This document shows, one piece after another, positions 1-9,089 of a stretch of DNA of 64,000 bases. The stretch is from Arthrobacter sp. NIO-1057 (GTDB lineage: Bacteria > Actinomycetota > Actinomycetes > Actinomycetales > Micrococcaceae). Each line of letters starts with the position of its first letter. Positions within the stretch are counted from its first letter, which is position 1. Under the pieces are notes generated by a model. The model made no database searches, was not told the DNA's origin, and worked only from the letters and a program-made list of their open reading frames with translations. The DNA is taken from positions 496,001 through 560,000 of the forward strand of contig NZ_FMAT01000001.1 of NCBI RefSeq assembly GCF_900094805.1, given 5' to 3'. Both the position numbers and the translations under genes were made by a program.

Positions 1-558
1 GATCAGTTCGGCTGATTCTTCGTCGAGGTCTTCACCTTCAGAGGCACGATCAACCAGATCGCGTAAGCGTTCTTTGCCTAGGTACCCGACCTCGTCGACA
101 CCGCCGGGGCTCAGCGCCTTGGCGATCGAAGCCAGCCAGTTGGTGACTGGCCCCAGGATCACACGTAACAACCGGACCATCGGTGCGGTGTTCTGCACGA
201 CGCTTTCTGCGTTGGAGCGGCCGAAGCGGCGAGGGGAAACGCTGACGAGGACAAATCCGAGACCTGCCATGGCGATGGTGGAAATCAGTCCGATCAGCCA
301 GATGTTCTCCAGCCATTGGGCTACCAACAAGGCGACGGCGACCGCTGAAGCGGTTTCAAACCAGATACGCCAGAACTTAATGGCCTGTGCATGGGTTTCG
401 GTATCGTCGAGAATTGCCGAGAGCGATTTTGCGTTAGATTCGGCGCGCAAGCGTTCTGCAGCATGACGGGATAGTGCGTAGAAGGCTGAGTCTGCGGCGG
501 TCAGCACGGCAGAAAAAGCCATGAAGACCAGGGCGAGAATCAGCAAAAGTATTTCCAC
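1..558 (-). CDS. Hemolysin/CNNM (CorC-HlyC) family membrane protein, 3' end outside window
   Basis: The GTG start lies 4 bp after the ybeY stop, and 186 codons are present before the window edge cuts the gene. The visible part is the DUF21 membrane region: hydrophobic stretches at about residues 1-20 and 65-105, followed by a soluble linker ending in DLDEESAELI, which resembles the stretch before the CBS pair in this family. CBS and CorC_HlyC domains are expected beyond the edge but not seen. Members are proposed Mg2+/Co2+ transporters or exporters; the hemolysin name is historical. Co-transcription with phoH and ybeY is the usual actinobacterial arrangement. Confidence 0.8.
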   Translation of the reverse strand, partial: MEILLLILALVFMAFSAVLTAADSAFYALSRHAAERLRAESNAKSLSAILDDTETHAQAIKFWRIWFETASAVAVALLVAQWLENIWLIGLISTIAMAGLGFVLVSVSPRRFGRSNAESVVQNTAPMVRLLRVILGPVTNWLASIAKALSPGGVDEVGYLGKERLRDLVDRASEGEDLDEESAELI

Positions 559-562
559 GGGG

Positions 563-1036
563 CTATTCCACCGTTTCCTTCGGTGCCGGGCGCCCGGTGT
601 AGGACTCTAAGAGTCGACGCTGCAAGGTGAACATCTCTTCTTTTTCATCCGGTTCCATATGGTCGAAACCCATCAAGTGCAATAGACCGTGGGTCGTGAG
701 CAACAGGATTTCGTCGTGCGTACTGTGTCCACCGGCCTGTGCCTGTGCTTGGGCTACGGTGGGGCAGATGACGATATCGCCGAGGATGCCGTTGTCGCCT
801 GGTGCACTGCTGGTACCCGGTCGCAACTCATCCATGGGGAAGCTCATAACGTCGGTGGGACCTTCAAGGTCCATCCATTCCACGTGCAGAGCACTCATGG
901 CGTCTTCATCGATAAATACGACCGACACCTCGGTTTCCGGGTGCAGGTACATGGCCTTCAACACCGAATCTGCTAGCGCCGAGACGTCTTGCAGATCGAC
1001 CTCGAATTCGGTTTCGTTATTTACTTCAATGCTCAT
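563..1036 (-). CDS. ybeY: Endoribonuclease YbeY (rRNA maturation factor)
   Basis: The product is 157 residues. The zinc-binding motif characteristic of UPF0054 is complete, with His116, His120 and His126 in HGLLHLMGFDH. YbeY is a metal-dependent single-strand endoribonuclease involved in 16S rRNA 3' maturation and ribosome quality control. The start chosen is the ATG that overlaps the phoH stop (ATGA). A longer reading would add 16 residues lying entirely inside phoH, with no homology support. Translation is probably coupled to phoH. Confidence 0.93.
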   Translation of the reverse strand: MSIEVNNETEFEVDLQDVSALADSVLKAMYLHPETEVSVVFIDEDAMSALHVEWMDLEGPTDVMSFPMDELRPGTSSAPGDNGILGDIVICPTVAQAQAQAGGHSTHDEILLLTTHGLLHLMGFDHMEPDEKEEMFTLQRRLLESYTGRPAPKETVE

Positions 1037-2061
1037 TTGCTGCGCCGTCCCCGGTTGTGTTCTTTGCGTCGGGTATCGTCCCAACGGTCATAGGCAGAAA
1101 CGATGTCAGCGATCAAACGATGGCGGACAACGTCAGAAGAATCTAGGCGACAAACCGAAATGTCCTCGATACCTTCCAGTACATCGCTGGCCATCCGAAG
1201 TCCCGAGGTAGCATTACCAGGCAAGTCCACCTGGGTGATGTCACCGGTGACGACCATCTTTGAACCAAAGCCCAAACGGGTGAGGAACATCTTCATTTGT
1301 TCGCTGGTGGTGTTTTGGGCTTCGTCGAGGATGACGAACGCGTCGTTGAGGGTGCGACCACGCATATAGGCCAGTGGAGCGACCTCAATCGTTCCTGCTT
1401 CGAGCAGCTGCGGAATGGTTTCTGGGTTTACCATGTCGTGTAGCGCGTCGTAGAGCGGGCGGAGGTATGGGTCGATCTTTTCCGTCAAAGAGCCGGGGAG
1501 GAATCCTAGCTTCTCCCCCGCCTCAACTGCCGGACGGGTCAGGATGATCCGGTTTACCTGCTTGTCTTGTAAGGCTGCAACGGCCATGGCCATGGCCAAG
1601 AACGTCTTACCGGTACCTGCCGGGCCGATGCCGAAAGTAATCGTCGAATCTTCGATGGCGTCGACGTAGCTTTTCTGATTGATCGTCTTGGGTCGAATGG
1701 ACCGGCCACGACCTGACAGGATTTTTAGACCTAAAACGTCGGTGGGGGCATCTGAATTGCCGGCGCTGAGCATCTTGATGATCTGCTCGATTGTTTCGGC
1801 GCTCATGCGGGAACCGCGCATGGCCAGTGATCGTGCTTCTTCGGTGACACGCTGTGCTTTGCGGACCTGTGCAGGAATACCTGCCAGCACTAGGGCTTGA
1901 CCATTAGGACGGAAGTTCACCTGCGGGTAAGCACCGGAGAGGATGCGCAATAGCTCATCATTCGGGCCCAAGGTAGCAACCATGAGTTCTGCGGTTTCAA
2001 AAGTAATGGTCAGTGACGCAGAATCTGAGTCTGCTTGAGTCTTGTTCTGTTCAACCTGCAT
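1033..2061 (-). CDS. PhoH family P-loop ATPase
   Basis: The product is 342 residues. It has an N-terminal KH-like region (about 15-85) and the PhoH ATPase core with Walker A GPAGTGKT at 146-153 and a Walker B region VILDEAQN near 245. PhoH-like proteins are predicted RNA-associated ATPases or helicases; pairing with ybeY supports a role in RNA metabolism, although the exact substrate is unknown. An AAAGGGG ribosome site lies about 13 nt before the ATG. It is first in the phoH-ybeY-hemolysin operon. Confidence 0.92.
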   Translation of the reverse strand: MQVEQNKTQADSDSASLTITFETAELMVATLGPNDELLRILSGAYPQVNFRPNGQALVLAGIPAQVRKAQRVTEEARSLAMRGSRMSAETIEQIIKMLSAGNSDAPTDVLGLKILSGRGRSIRPKTINQKSYVDAIEDSTITFGIGPAGTGKTFLAMAMAVAALQDKQVNRIILTRPAVEAGEKLGFLPGSLTEKIDPYLRPLYDALHDMVNPETIPQLLEAGTIEVAPLAYMRGRTLNDAFVILDEAQNTTSEQMKMFLTRLGFGSKMVVTGDITQVDLPGNATSGLRMASDVLEGIEDISVCRLDSSDVVRHRLIADIVSAYDRWDDTRRKEHNRGRRSK

Positions 2062-2345
2062 GCAGTGCTTGGTGCCCCTTTGTGAGCTTGATGGCGGTCG
2101 TACTTTGTCCTTGTTTACATTCTATCCAGTGATCGGCTGCATGGCAGGAAATTCAGGCCACAGCGTAAGCAAGAAACCTGAAAGTAGTCCTAAACGAATC
2201 TATTCAGAGCAGGTCGCAAACATATAGATTTGGTTACGGATTAGTAAGTAAGGCCAATTTTGGCCGGATTTCGTTGACGCGTGTGGCAAGCTATGACAGC
2301 GGCTCGAGAATAATTTATGAGCCCAATCCCCCCAAAAAAAGATTC
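2062..2345. other. Intergenic region between divergent phoH and the lipoprotein gene
   Basis: This 284-bp stretch should contain the promoters of both divergent genes. One short palindrome is clear at 2252-2265 (arms GGCCAA and TTGGCC, spacer TT). TTGACG at 2274-2279 resembles a -35 hexamer, but no properly spaced -10 follows. No gene is seen here. Confidence 0.4.
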
Positions 2346-3287
2346 ATGGATCGGTCAGTAGTGCAATCAAGGTTCCTGCAGAAAATTCCACGCCGAGTTG
2401 GCATTGTTGGAATAGCTGCTGCTCTCGTCGTCGCCGCGGGTTGCGGTTTGGCGAATCGCGAGAGCTCCTTTGAAATGCCCAAAACCGCCAGCACGCAGTC
2501 GCTGAACCTACCTAGTGCCACCGATGCCGGCGAACAAGTGGGTTCCGCCACTAAGCTACCGATCTACTGGTTGGAAAACACCGACAGCGGGGTCTTCCTA
2601 TACCGCGAGTATCTCGAAGATACACGCCATCGTGAACCTATCGGGGACGCAATCTGGACTTTGCTTTCAAGTGAACCGGCCGCCCCGCATCGGTACACTC
2701 ATCTAAAACCAGCCGAGGACATTGGCGTTTCAATCAATGGCACCAACATGATCACTCTGGATCTTCCTGCCAAGGTATTCAGCGCACACCTAGATGAGGG
2801 TCTTTCGGAGCGATCGATCCAGCAATTAGTTTTCACCGCGACGGCAGCCGCTTCTAGTACAGGTCTGCTTGTGGGTACTACAGCCCCAACGGTCAAGATC
2901 TTGGTCGACGGTAAACCGAACGCCACGGTATTTGATAACTACCGGCTTAAAGATGTTTATGAACGCAACGCCAAGTTCATGGCACCGATCTGGATTACTG
3001 ACCCACAGCACGGAACGGTATTGAGCGAAGGAAAGGTTCAGATCAAGGGCCGCACCACGCGATTTGATATTGGTACCTTCTATTCCTTGCAGAAAAAAGA
3101 TACCGATGGAAAACTCACTGTGATCACCGCACAGAAGCAACTCATCGCAGGGAAAATTCAAGAAGACGGTGCCTTCAGTATCACCGAAAGCCTCACCCCT
3201 GGCTCCTATAAGCTCACCTTCTGGGGCATAGAGACTGAATCGGATGCCAAGGTGGGCGAAGTAAGCTCAGACTTCACCGTCAAATAG
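2346..3287 (+). CDS. GerMN/Gmad2-type lipoprotein
   Basis: The product is 313 residues. The N-terminus has a basic patch (KIPRR) and a hydrophobic core ending in VVAAGC, so Cys33 is the likely lipidated residue; the -3 Ala makes the lipobox slightly unusual. Residues about 70-210 resemble a GerMN domain. Residues about 215-313 resemble the Gmad2 immunoglobulin-like domain (start APIWITDPQHG). These domains are known from spore-germination and cell-surface lipoproteins, and GerMN proteins also occur in non-sporulating actinobacteria. An upstream TTG at 2274 could extend the ORF by 24 residues, but the ATG gives a better signal peptide. It separates phoH-ybeY from hrcA-dnaJ-rsmE. Function is unknown. 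Confidence 0.72.
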   Translation: MDRSVVQSRFLQKIPRRVGIVGIAAALVVAAGCGLANRESSFEMPKTASTQSLNLPSATDAGEQVGSATKLPIYWLENTDSGVFLYREYLEDTRHREPIGDAIWTLLSSEPAAPHRYTHLKPAEDIGVSINGTNMITLDLPAKVFSAHLDEGLSERSIQQLVFTATAAASSTGLLVGTTAPTVKILVDGKPNATVFDNYRLKDVYERNAKFMAPIWITDPQHGTVLSEGKVQIKGRTTRFDIGTFYSLQKKDTDGKLTVITAQKQLIAGKIQEDGAFSITESLTPGSYKLTFWGIETESDAKVGEVSSDFTVK

Positions 3288-3321
3288 TCAACCTGAACAT
3301 GTTGCTGCAATAGACGAGAAT

Positions 3322-3359
3322 CAAAAATTCGCGGGTACCTGATCAAGGCACCCGCGAAT
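3322..3359 (-). terminator. Terminator of the hrcA-dnaJ-rsmE operon
   Basis: A perfect 10-bp stem (3327-3336 ATTCGCGGGT paired with 3350-3359) is followed on the minus strand by a run of five U. It lies between convergent genes. On the plus strand the run after the stem is only AT-rich, so it probably serves rsmE mainly. Confidence 0.75.
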
Positions 3360-3370
3360 AATCATATTAA

Positions 3371-4144
3371 TCAGATTTCGCCGAGTAGATGGCGAATCAA
3401 CACTAGTGCTGCCGGCCCAGCAGTAGAAGCACGCAATACATGCTGACCCAACAACGCAGCGCGGGCACCGGCATCAGTGAATGCTTGTAGCTCGGTATCG
3501 GAAATGCCACCCTCAGGCCCGACAATCATCATGACCTTCTGACCTGGTTGAGCTTGCGGAAGCCACGAGGATACGTGTTCTGCCACGGATTCGATGGCCT
3601 GCTCATGCAAAACTAGGACCAGCGCGCCGGCCGATACTTCATCGGCAATGATCTTGGCCAATTCCTTGGAGCCCACAAGAGCCAGGACCTCTGGTTCAAA
3701 GGCGCGACGGGACTGTTTCTGCGCAGCACGAACTTGAGCCCGCCACTTTGCCAGGGCCTTATCCGCTTTTGCGGCGTTCCAGCGCACGATCGAACGATCC
3801 GCTTGCCACGGACGCACAGCGAGCACGCCGAGCTCTACCGAAGACTCAACGGCCTGCAGATCACGGTCGCCCTTAGACAGAGCCTGCACGAGAGTCACCG
3901 GGTGTTCGCTGCCCGATTCTTGGTCCCGTTCAAGGACCCTGGCGTTCAGCACGTCCTTACCGGTGCTCAAAACCTCCACCGTCAGGCGAAGGCCCTGGCC
4001 GTCGAGCAGATCCAGATGCTCACCGGCCGTGACGCGCTTAACCGTCACGGCATGGTGAGCCTCTGAGCCGGAAAGCTCCAAGGTGTCCTCCGGCATGGCG
4101 TTCTGTGCCATGTCAGGGTCGATGACGAAGCTGTGATTGCTCAT
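3371..4144 (-). CDS. rsmE: 16S rRNA (uracil(1498)-N(3))-methyltransferase RsmE
   Basis: The product is 257 residues, normal for RsmE. It has an N-terminal PUA-like region and a C-terminal SPOUT fold recognised by IVGPEGGISDTE near 205 and the knot segment LGQHVLRASTAG near 235-246. It uses S-adenosylmethionine to methylate U1498 of 16S rRNA. The gene starts 2 bp after dnaJ, as in many actinobacteria, so the two are co-transcribed and probably HrcA-controlled. The knot motif reads RASTA where many members have RxETA, a mild variant. Confidence 0.93.
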   Translation of the reverse strand: MSNHSFVIDPDMAQNAMPEDTLELSGSEAHHAVTVKRVTAGEHLDLLDGQGLRLTVEVLSTGKDVLNARVLERDQESGSEHPVTLVQALSKGDRDLQAVESSVELGVLAVRPWQADRSIVRWNAAKADKALAKWRAQVRAAQKQSRRAFEPEVLALVGSKELAKIIADEVSAGALVLVLHEQAIESVAEHVSSWLPQAQPGQKVMMIVGPEGGISDTELQAFTDAGARAALLGQHVLRASTAGPAALVLIRHLLGEI

Positions 4145-4146
4145 GT

Positions 4147-5271
4147 TTAGCGCTGGTTCAGCTTGTCACGCAGTCGTGAGAACATGCCACCAGAGTGTTC
4201 GACGCGTCCAGCGGTCATTTCCTCACCGCGTAGCTTGGCCAACTGCTCGAGCAGATCGCGCTGGGCCGCATCAAGCTTAGTTGGGGTCTCCACCTGCAGG
4301 TGCACGATGATGTCACCTCGTTTGCCACCGCGAAGGCGTGGCACGCCTAGGCCTGGCAAAGTGACGGTGTCTCCATCTTGCGCGCCGGCATACACGTTGA
4401 TGGCCTGCTCACCATCGAAGGTTTCGAGCTTGAGTTCACAACCAAGGGCTGCTGCGGTCATTGGCAGGCTCATCTTGGCGTGTAGGTCGGTCTGTGCACG
4501 TTCAAAGACCTTATGGCGACGAACGTCAACTTCAACAAAGAGATTGCCGTTAGGGCCACCGCCCGGGCCTGCTTCGCCCTGGCCACGCAGTTGGATGCGG
4601 GTTCCGGAATCGACACCAGCAGGTACGTTGAGCGACTTTGAGACGTGTTCGCGTACGCGACCTTCGCCGTTGCACTCCAAGCAAGGTTCGGGAATGGTGG
4701 TACCAAAACCACGGCAGGCGGCACAGGTTTCTACGGTCATCATCTGGCCGAGGAAAGAACGCACCGGACGCTGCACCTGACCTGCACCATGGCAGATTTC
4801 GCAAGTCACCGGGCTGGTGCCCTCACGGGTGCACGATCCGTTACAGGTCTTACAGGTAACTGCGGTTTCCATCTCGAGTGGGTAAACGGTGCCCTTCACA
4901 GCATCTTCCAAATCAATGGTGATGGTGATCAGCGCGTCACGACCCGGCTGGGTACGTGATGCCGGCCCCTGGGCCTGGCCACCACCGAAGAACTGCTCGA
5001 AGATGTCTCCGAATCCGCCGAACCCCTGGCCACCGCCACCGAATCCTGGGTGACCATTGCCATTTTCATCGCCGGTGGCATCGTAGTTCGAGCGCTTGGT
5101 CTGGTCGGAAAGAACCTCGTAAGCGCGGGTCACCAGCTTGAACTGTTCTGCAGCTTCTTCACTTGGATTCACATCCGGGTGAAGCTTACGTGCCAACTTT
5201 CGGTAGGCACTCTTGATTTCCTGAGGGGTCGCGTCCTTGGCAACGCCCAGGGTCTCGTAATGCGAGCTCAC
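4147..5271 (-). CDS. dnaJ: Chaperone DnaJ (DnaJ2-type, HrcA-linked)
   Basis: The product is 374 residues. The J domain occupies about 1-70 with His31-Pro32-Asp33; a Gly/Phe-rich linker at 75-105 follows. Next comes the zinc domain with four CxxC repeats ([32 protein letters not shown]), then the C-terminal substrate-binding domains. The first zinc repeat ends in Cys instead of the usual Gly. DnaJ stimulates DnaK ATPase and holds unfolded clients. dnaK and grpE are not nearby, so this is the hrcA-associated dnaJ typical of actinobacteria, where a second dnaJ sits with dnaK. Confidence 0.96.
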   Translation of the reverse strand: MSSHYETLGVAKDATPQEIKSAYRKLARKLHPDVNPSEEAAEQFKLVTRAYEVLSDQTKRSNYDATGDENGNGHPGFGGGGQGFGGFGDIFEQFFGGGQAQGPASRTQPGRDALITITIDLEDAVKGTVYPLEMETAVTCKTCNGSCTREGTSPVTCEICHGAGQVQRPVRSFLGQMMTVETCAACRGFGTTIPEPCLECNGEGRVREHVSKSLNVPAGVDSGTRIQLRGQGEAGPGGGPNGNLFVEVDVRRHKVFERAQTDLHAKMSLPMTAAALGCELKLETFDGEQAINVYAGAQDGDTVTLPGLGVPRLRGGKRGDIIVHLQVETPTKLDAAQRDLLEQLAKLRGEEMTAGRVEHSGGMFSRLRDKLNQR

Positions 5272-5337
5272 GTTGTTCGCCGTGTCCTTTCCTAAAATGC
5301 AAAAATTCGAAAAATGCTTAGCGTAGCGCCAGCGTTA

Positions 5338-6351
5338 TTAGTTGGCCAAAATCTTGGATAGGTATCGAGCCACTGCCCGCACCGAGGCCATCGAGGTGGG
5401 ATAGTTCATTCGCGTCGGCCCGAGCACTCCGAGCTTATTGCGCACGTCCGAACCATAAGTGGTCGCCACCACGGCGGCCTCCGCGAGCTGACCATAATGG
5501 TGCTCCGTGCCAATCGCCACAGCCACACCGCGTGAATCGGCCTCCAACTCAGAAAAGAGTTTGAGCAGCACTACCTGCTCCTCGAGGGCTTCAAGCACAG
5601 GAGTAATACTCAGCGGGAAGTCACCTTCCACTCGCGCCAAATTGGCGGTTCCGGCCATGATGATGCGCTGCGTATTTGCGGCTTGGGCCATTTCCTCTAG
5701 AGCCTGCAACACGCTATCGACCAATGGTTCGGATTGCTGTTGCGGGCTCAACCCGACGCGGGTGAGTTTGCCACGTAGATCAGCAAGCTGTACGCCCTCG
5801 AAACTATTGAGCAACCATAACTTCAAATCAGTTAACTCAGTGTCTGAGTACAGGCGTGGAACCACCATCATGCGTTGATCAACGCTACCGTTTGACGCAA
5901 TCATGACCATCAACACTTGAGTACTACCCAAGCTGACGAGTTCAAGATTCTTCAACGACGCGGTGTCGTAGTGCGGTACCTGAATCATCGCCACTTGATT
6001 GGTCAACCTAGCCAGCAGTCGGACGGTGCTCTTGAGCATCTCATCCAAGTCCGTGGAGTTGTCCAAAATCTTGTTGATGGCGTCGCGTTCAGCCCTCGAC
6101 AGAGGCTTTAGCTCGCCAATCTCATCAACAAACCGCCGATAACCCTTCTCGGTCGGAACACGTCCCGATGAGGTGTGTGGTGCAGCGATGAGCCCTTCTT
6201 CTTCGAGCAGTGCCATATCATTTCTGATCGTGGCCGCGCTGACTCCAAGGTTGTGCCGATCCAGTAAGGCTTTGGAGCCCACAGGCTCACGCGACTGCAC
6301 GTAGTCCTCTACGATGGCGCGCAATACATCCAAACGCCGAAGTTCACTCAC
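5338..6351 (-). CDS. hrcA: Heat-inducible transcription repressor HrcA
   Basis: The product is 337 residues. A winged-helix DNA-binding domain (about 1-75, SREPVGSKALLDRHNLGVSA region) precedes the HrcA effector domain. HrcA represses heat-shock genes by binding CIRCE. The GTG start at 6351 is chosen because AGGAGG lies 7 nt upstream. A longer reading from 6426 would run through the CIRCE operator and lacks a ribosome site. It heads the hrcA-dnaJ-rsmE operon and is autoregulated through the operator just upstream. Confidence 0.95.
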   Translation of the reverse strand: MSELRRLDVLRAIVEDYVQSREPVGSKALLDRHNLGVSAATIRNDMALLEEEGLIAAPHTSSGRVPTEKGYRRFVDEIGELKPLSRAERDAINKILDNSTDLDEMLKSTVRLLARLTNQVAMIQVPHYDTASLKNLELVSLGSTQVLMVMIASNGSVDQRMMVVPRLYSDTELTDLKLWLLNSFEGVQLADLRGKLTRVGLSPQQQSEPLVDSVLQALEEMAQAANTQRIIMAGTANLARVEGDFPLSITPVLEALEEQVVLLKLFSELEADSRGVAVAIGTEHHYGQLAEAAVVATTYGSDVRNKLGVLGPTRMNYPTSMASVRAVARYLSKILAN

Positions 6352-6384
6352 AACGCCACCTCCTTGGATTCCCTGTCGAAGTGT

Positions 6385-6416
6385 TTGGCACTCTAACCTG
6401 TCAAGTGCCAAGTCTA
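6385..6416 (-). promoter_or_regulatory. CIRCE operator with adjacent -10
   Basis: The inverted repeat is TTGGCACTC (6385-6393), nine spacer bases, then AAGTGCCAA (6403-6411). This matches CIRCE architecture (9-9-9) with one arm mismatch and G for A at the third position of consensus TTAGCACTC. On the minus strand TAGACT (6416-6411) directly precedes it, so transcription would begin inside the operator, explaining repression of hrcA-dnaJ. Confidence 0.88.
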
Positions 6417-6478
6417 ATACGTTCAACGGTTGCTAGCATTGGTTTTCGAGCGTATTCGATCACAGCGAAAGGCCGTAC

Positions 6479-7351
6479 GTGACTAATTACTCCTGGGGAC
6501 CTCAAGATCTCAGCGCCCCAGCACCGAAGAAACTCCGCCAGGTACCCATCGAACGTGGCATGGTTTTGGAGGATGCCACCTCGGGATGGGTCGGTGAAGT
6601 CATACGTACAGAAAAGTCTGGCGGAATGCGGATTATCGTTCTGGAAGACCGCCACGGCAAGACGCGCTCCTTCCAAGCTGGTTTCGGGTTTTTCCTTGAA
6701 GGCGAGCCAGTGGAAATGGTTGATCCGGTGGCTAAAACCGCGCAACCCAAAAACATGATGTCTGCATCAGGCTCTCGCGCCGTTACTGGTTTAAAAGCGC
6801 GAGAGGCACGGGCCAGCAGGATTTGGGTGGAAGGCAAGCATGATGCAGAACTCGTAGAAAAAGTATGGGGCCACGACCTGCGTGTTGAAGGCATTGTCGT
6901 GGAACCACTGCACGGTGTTGATGACCTAGCTGGTGCCATTCGCGATTTTGCGCCCTCGGCAGAACGTCGCCTAGGCATCCTTGTCGATCACCTTGTGGCA
7001 GGAACCAAGGAAGCTCACATCGTCGCCGAAGCGATGAAGGTTCCCGGAGCTGCGCAGAATGTTCTGATTCTTGGGCATCCGTATATTGACGTCTGGCAAG
7101 CGATTAAACCTTCGACTCTTGGCATCAAGGCGTGGCCGGTCATTCCCAAGGGCACAGACTGGAAAACCGGCGTACTACGTGCCTTCGGTTGGCCGCACGA
7201 TACGGCCGAAGACATCGGTATTGGATGGCAGCGAATTCTCTTTACCGTCTCCCATTATGGGCAGCTGGAACCACAGTTGTTGGGAAGAATAGAAGAATTG
7301 ATCGATTTTCTGACGACCGAAGATTACGGTTTCCTAACAATTGACCAATAG
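6479..7351 (+). CDS. DUF3097 family protein
   Basis: The product is 290 residues and matches the actinobacterial DUF3097 family as I recall it. Features include an N-terminal small beta domain (about 25-80, VLEDATSGWVGEVIR), then a Toprim-like segment starting RIWVEGKHDAELVEKVWGHD with acidic residues E and D, and ILVDHLVAGTKE near 165. The EGxxD pattern resembles Toprim metal-binding residues, which is my inference; no enzyme activity is established. The GTG start has AAAGG 7 nt upstream. It is divergent from hrcA and apparently monocistronic. Confidence 0.82.
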   Translation: MTNYSWGPQDLSAPAPKKLRQVPIERGMVLEDATSGWVGEVIRTEKSGGMRIIVLEDRHGKTRSFQAGFGFFLEGEPVEMVDPVAKTAQPKNMMSASGSRAVTGLKAREARASRIWVEGKHDAELVEKVWGHDLRVEGIVVEPLHGVDDLAGAIRDFAPSAERRLGILVDHLVAGTKEAHIVAEAMKVPGAAQNVLILGHPYIDVWQAIKPSTLGIKAWPVIPKGTDWKTGVLRAFGWPHDTAEDIGIGWQRILFTVSHYGQLEPQLLGRIEELIDFLTTEDYGFLTIDQ

Positions 7352-7442
7352 TTGGACTTTAGCGCGGTAATCTCGCCGTTGCATGAACCAACCACGGCTA
7401 TGATGGAGATAGATTTCAGCCACAGCAAGACAAGGAATGATA

Positions 7443-7844
7443 GTGACTACACGCCAGACGCAGTCGTCGGAGAATTCGCGCTTCGAAGGTTCGCGAACCG
7501 CTGCGTTGCCACTGACTCCATCTGAGGATCGGCAATGGTCGACCATGGCTCATTTTGGTGCCATTCTTGGTTGCATTCCATCAGCTATTATTTTTGCTGT
7601 TTATCGCGATCGTGGAGCGTTCACCGCTCAGGAGTCCAAGGAAGCTTTTAACTTCACCTTCCCACTGACTATCCTGGCGATCGCCTTAAACGTCTGCACG
7701 ATCCTGCCCAACATTGGTTGGCTTTTCTCCGTGCTCGCTGTGGCCTTGTGGGTCTTCATGACGGTCTCAGGCGCCCTTGCTGCCATTCAGGCCAACAAGG
7801 GGCGCCCTTACCGTTATAAGTTCAATCTTCGCCTGATGAAGTAG
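7443..7844 (+). CDS. DUF4870 domain membrane protein
   Basis: The product is 133 residues. The sequence after about residue 28 matches DUF4870: a conserved start SEDRQWSTMAHFGAILG, then FTAQESKEAFNF and three hydrophobic segments (about 34-53, 70-92, 96-118). Members are small polytopic proteins of unknown function (TIC20-like fold). The GTG at 7443 is favoured because AAGGA ends 6 nt before it; the ATG at 7437 directly abuts that ribosome site. The basic C-terminus (GRPYRYKFNLRLMK) is typical. Confidence 0.82.
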   Translation: MTTRQTQSSENSRFEGSRTAALPLTPSEDRQWSTMAHFGAILGCIPSAIIFAVYRDRGAFTAQESKEAFNFTFPLTILAIALNVCTILPNIGWLFSVLAVALWVFMTVSGALAAIQANKGRPYRYKFNLRLMK

Positions 7845-7859
7845 TAGTACGCTTCAGGT

Positions 7860-9089
7860 CTAAAAATCAAGTAATTCTCGTACAACGAGGTCGGCTAATA
7901 GCCGGCCTCTTTGCGTTAACACCAACGTGCCTGCAAAAGCTGCCTTGGCGTCAATGAGTTCATCTGCGATCAGCCCAGCCACCTTGGTGCGCCCGGTGGC
8001 ATCGAGCTCACTAATTTCCATGCCCGAACTCAGGCGCGTTAAGAGCATCGTCCGCTCGAGCTGAACAGCTTGCGCGTCTGGGTACTCTCGACCATGACCA
8101 GGAGAAATTCCGGCATCAATACGCTGCTGATAGGCCGCCGGATGCTTCACATTCCACCAACGAAGGCCTCCAATGTGCGAGTGGGCGCCAGGGCCAGCAC
8201 CCCACCAGTCGCCACCCTTCCAATAAGCAATATTGTGTTGGCAGGCAGTGGCAGGAGTCTTGGCCCAGTTGCTGACCTCGTACCAAGAGAACCCAGCAGC
8301 AGCGAATAGCTCGTCAGCCATCTGGTACTTCTCAGCATGATCGTCATCATCAATATTAGGAACCTCGCCACGTCGAATCTGCGCGGCAAGCTTCGTTCCG
8401 TCTTCGATGATCAGCGCGTAAGCAGAAATATGGTCAGGCTCGTAGCTTAGCGCGGCTTCAATGCTGGTGCGCCAATCCTCCAAGGACTCCCCCGGAGTCC
8501 CGTAAATCAAATCAACGCTCACGTCGAGTCCCGCTTCACGAGCCCAGGACACTACCTGGGGTACACGTTTTGGATCGTGGGTACGTTCAAGGACCTTCAG
8601 CACGTGAGGCACCGCTGATTGCATACCGAAGGACACCCGCGTGAACCCGCCGTCAGCCAGTTCCTGCAGGCTCTGCCGAGTCACCGAATCCGGATTGGCC
8701 TCAGTGGTGATTTCCGCACCAGGCTTCAGCCCGAAGTCCTTGCGAATCTGATCAAGTACCAACACCAAATCACTGGCAGGCAACAGGGTTGGAGTGCCGC
8801 CCCCGAAGAAAACGGTTTCGATTTCGCGAGGTGGTTGGCCCGAACGATCCATCACTTCGCGCGCGAAACTGATTTCCTTGCTGACCGTAGCAGCGTAGGT
8901 GGCTTGGCTTGATCCTGAACCGAGTTCGGTCGCGGTATACGTGTTGAAATCGCAGTATCCGCAACGCACGGTGCAGAACGGGATATGCACATAAAAGGAC
9001 ATGGTCCGCCCCTCAGCATCATGAGCACATGAGGCTGGGAGCAGACCATCGGCTGGAGCCGGATCGCCGTCAGGGAGAACTGAAGGCAT
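7860..9089 (-). CDS. hemW: Radical SAM heme chaperone HemW
   Basis: The product is 409 residues. The radical SAM cluster motif is CTVRCGYC (CxxxCxxC), followed by the SAM-contacting GGGTPTLL and a C-terminal HemN-like domain. HemW inserts heme into target proteins; the family was long misnamed coproporphyrinogen oxidase. An N-terminal extension of about 30 residues precedes the catalytic segment MSFYVHIPFC; its ATG directly abuts the lepA stop. The lepA-hemW pair is conserved in many Gram-positives, and translation is probably coupled. Confidence 0.92.
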   Translation of the reverse strand: MPSVLPDGDPAPADGLLPASCAHDAEGRTMSFYVHIPFCTVRCGYCDFNTYTATELGSGSSQATYAATVSKEISFAREVMDRSGQPPREIETVFFGGGTPTLLPASDLVLVLDQIRKDFGLKPGAEITTEANPDSVTRQSLQELADGGFTRVSFGMQSAVPHVLKVLERTHDPKRVPQVVSWAREAGLDVSVDLIYGTPGESLEDWRTSIEAALSYEPDHISAYALIIEDGTKLAAQIRRGEVPNIDDDDHAEKYQMADELFAAAGFSWYEVSNWAKTPATACQHNIAYWKGGDWWGAGPGAHSHIGGLRWWNVKHPAAYQQRIDAGISPGHGREYPDAQAVQLERTMLLTRLSSGMEISELDATGRTKVAGLIADELIDAKAAFAGTLVLTQRGRLLADLVVRELLDF

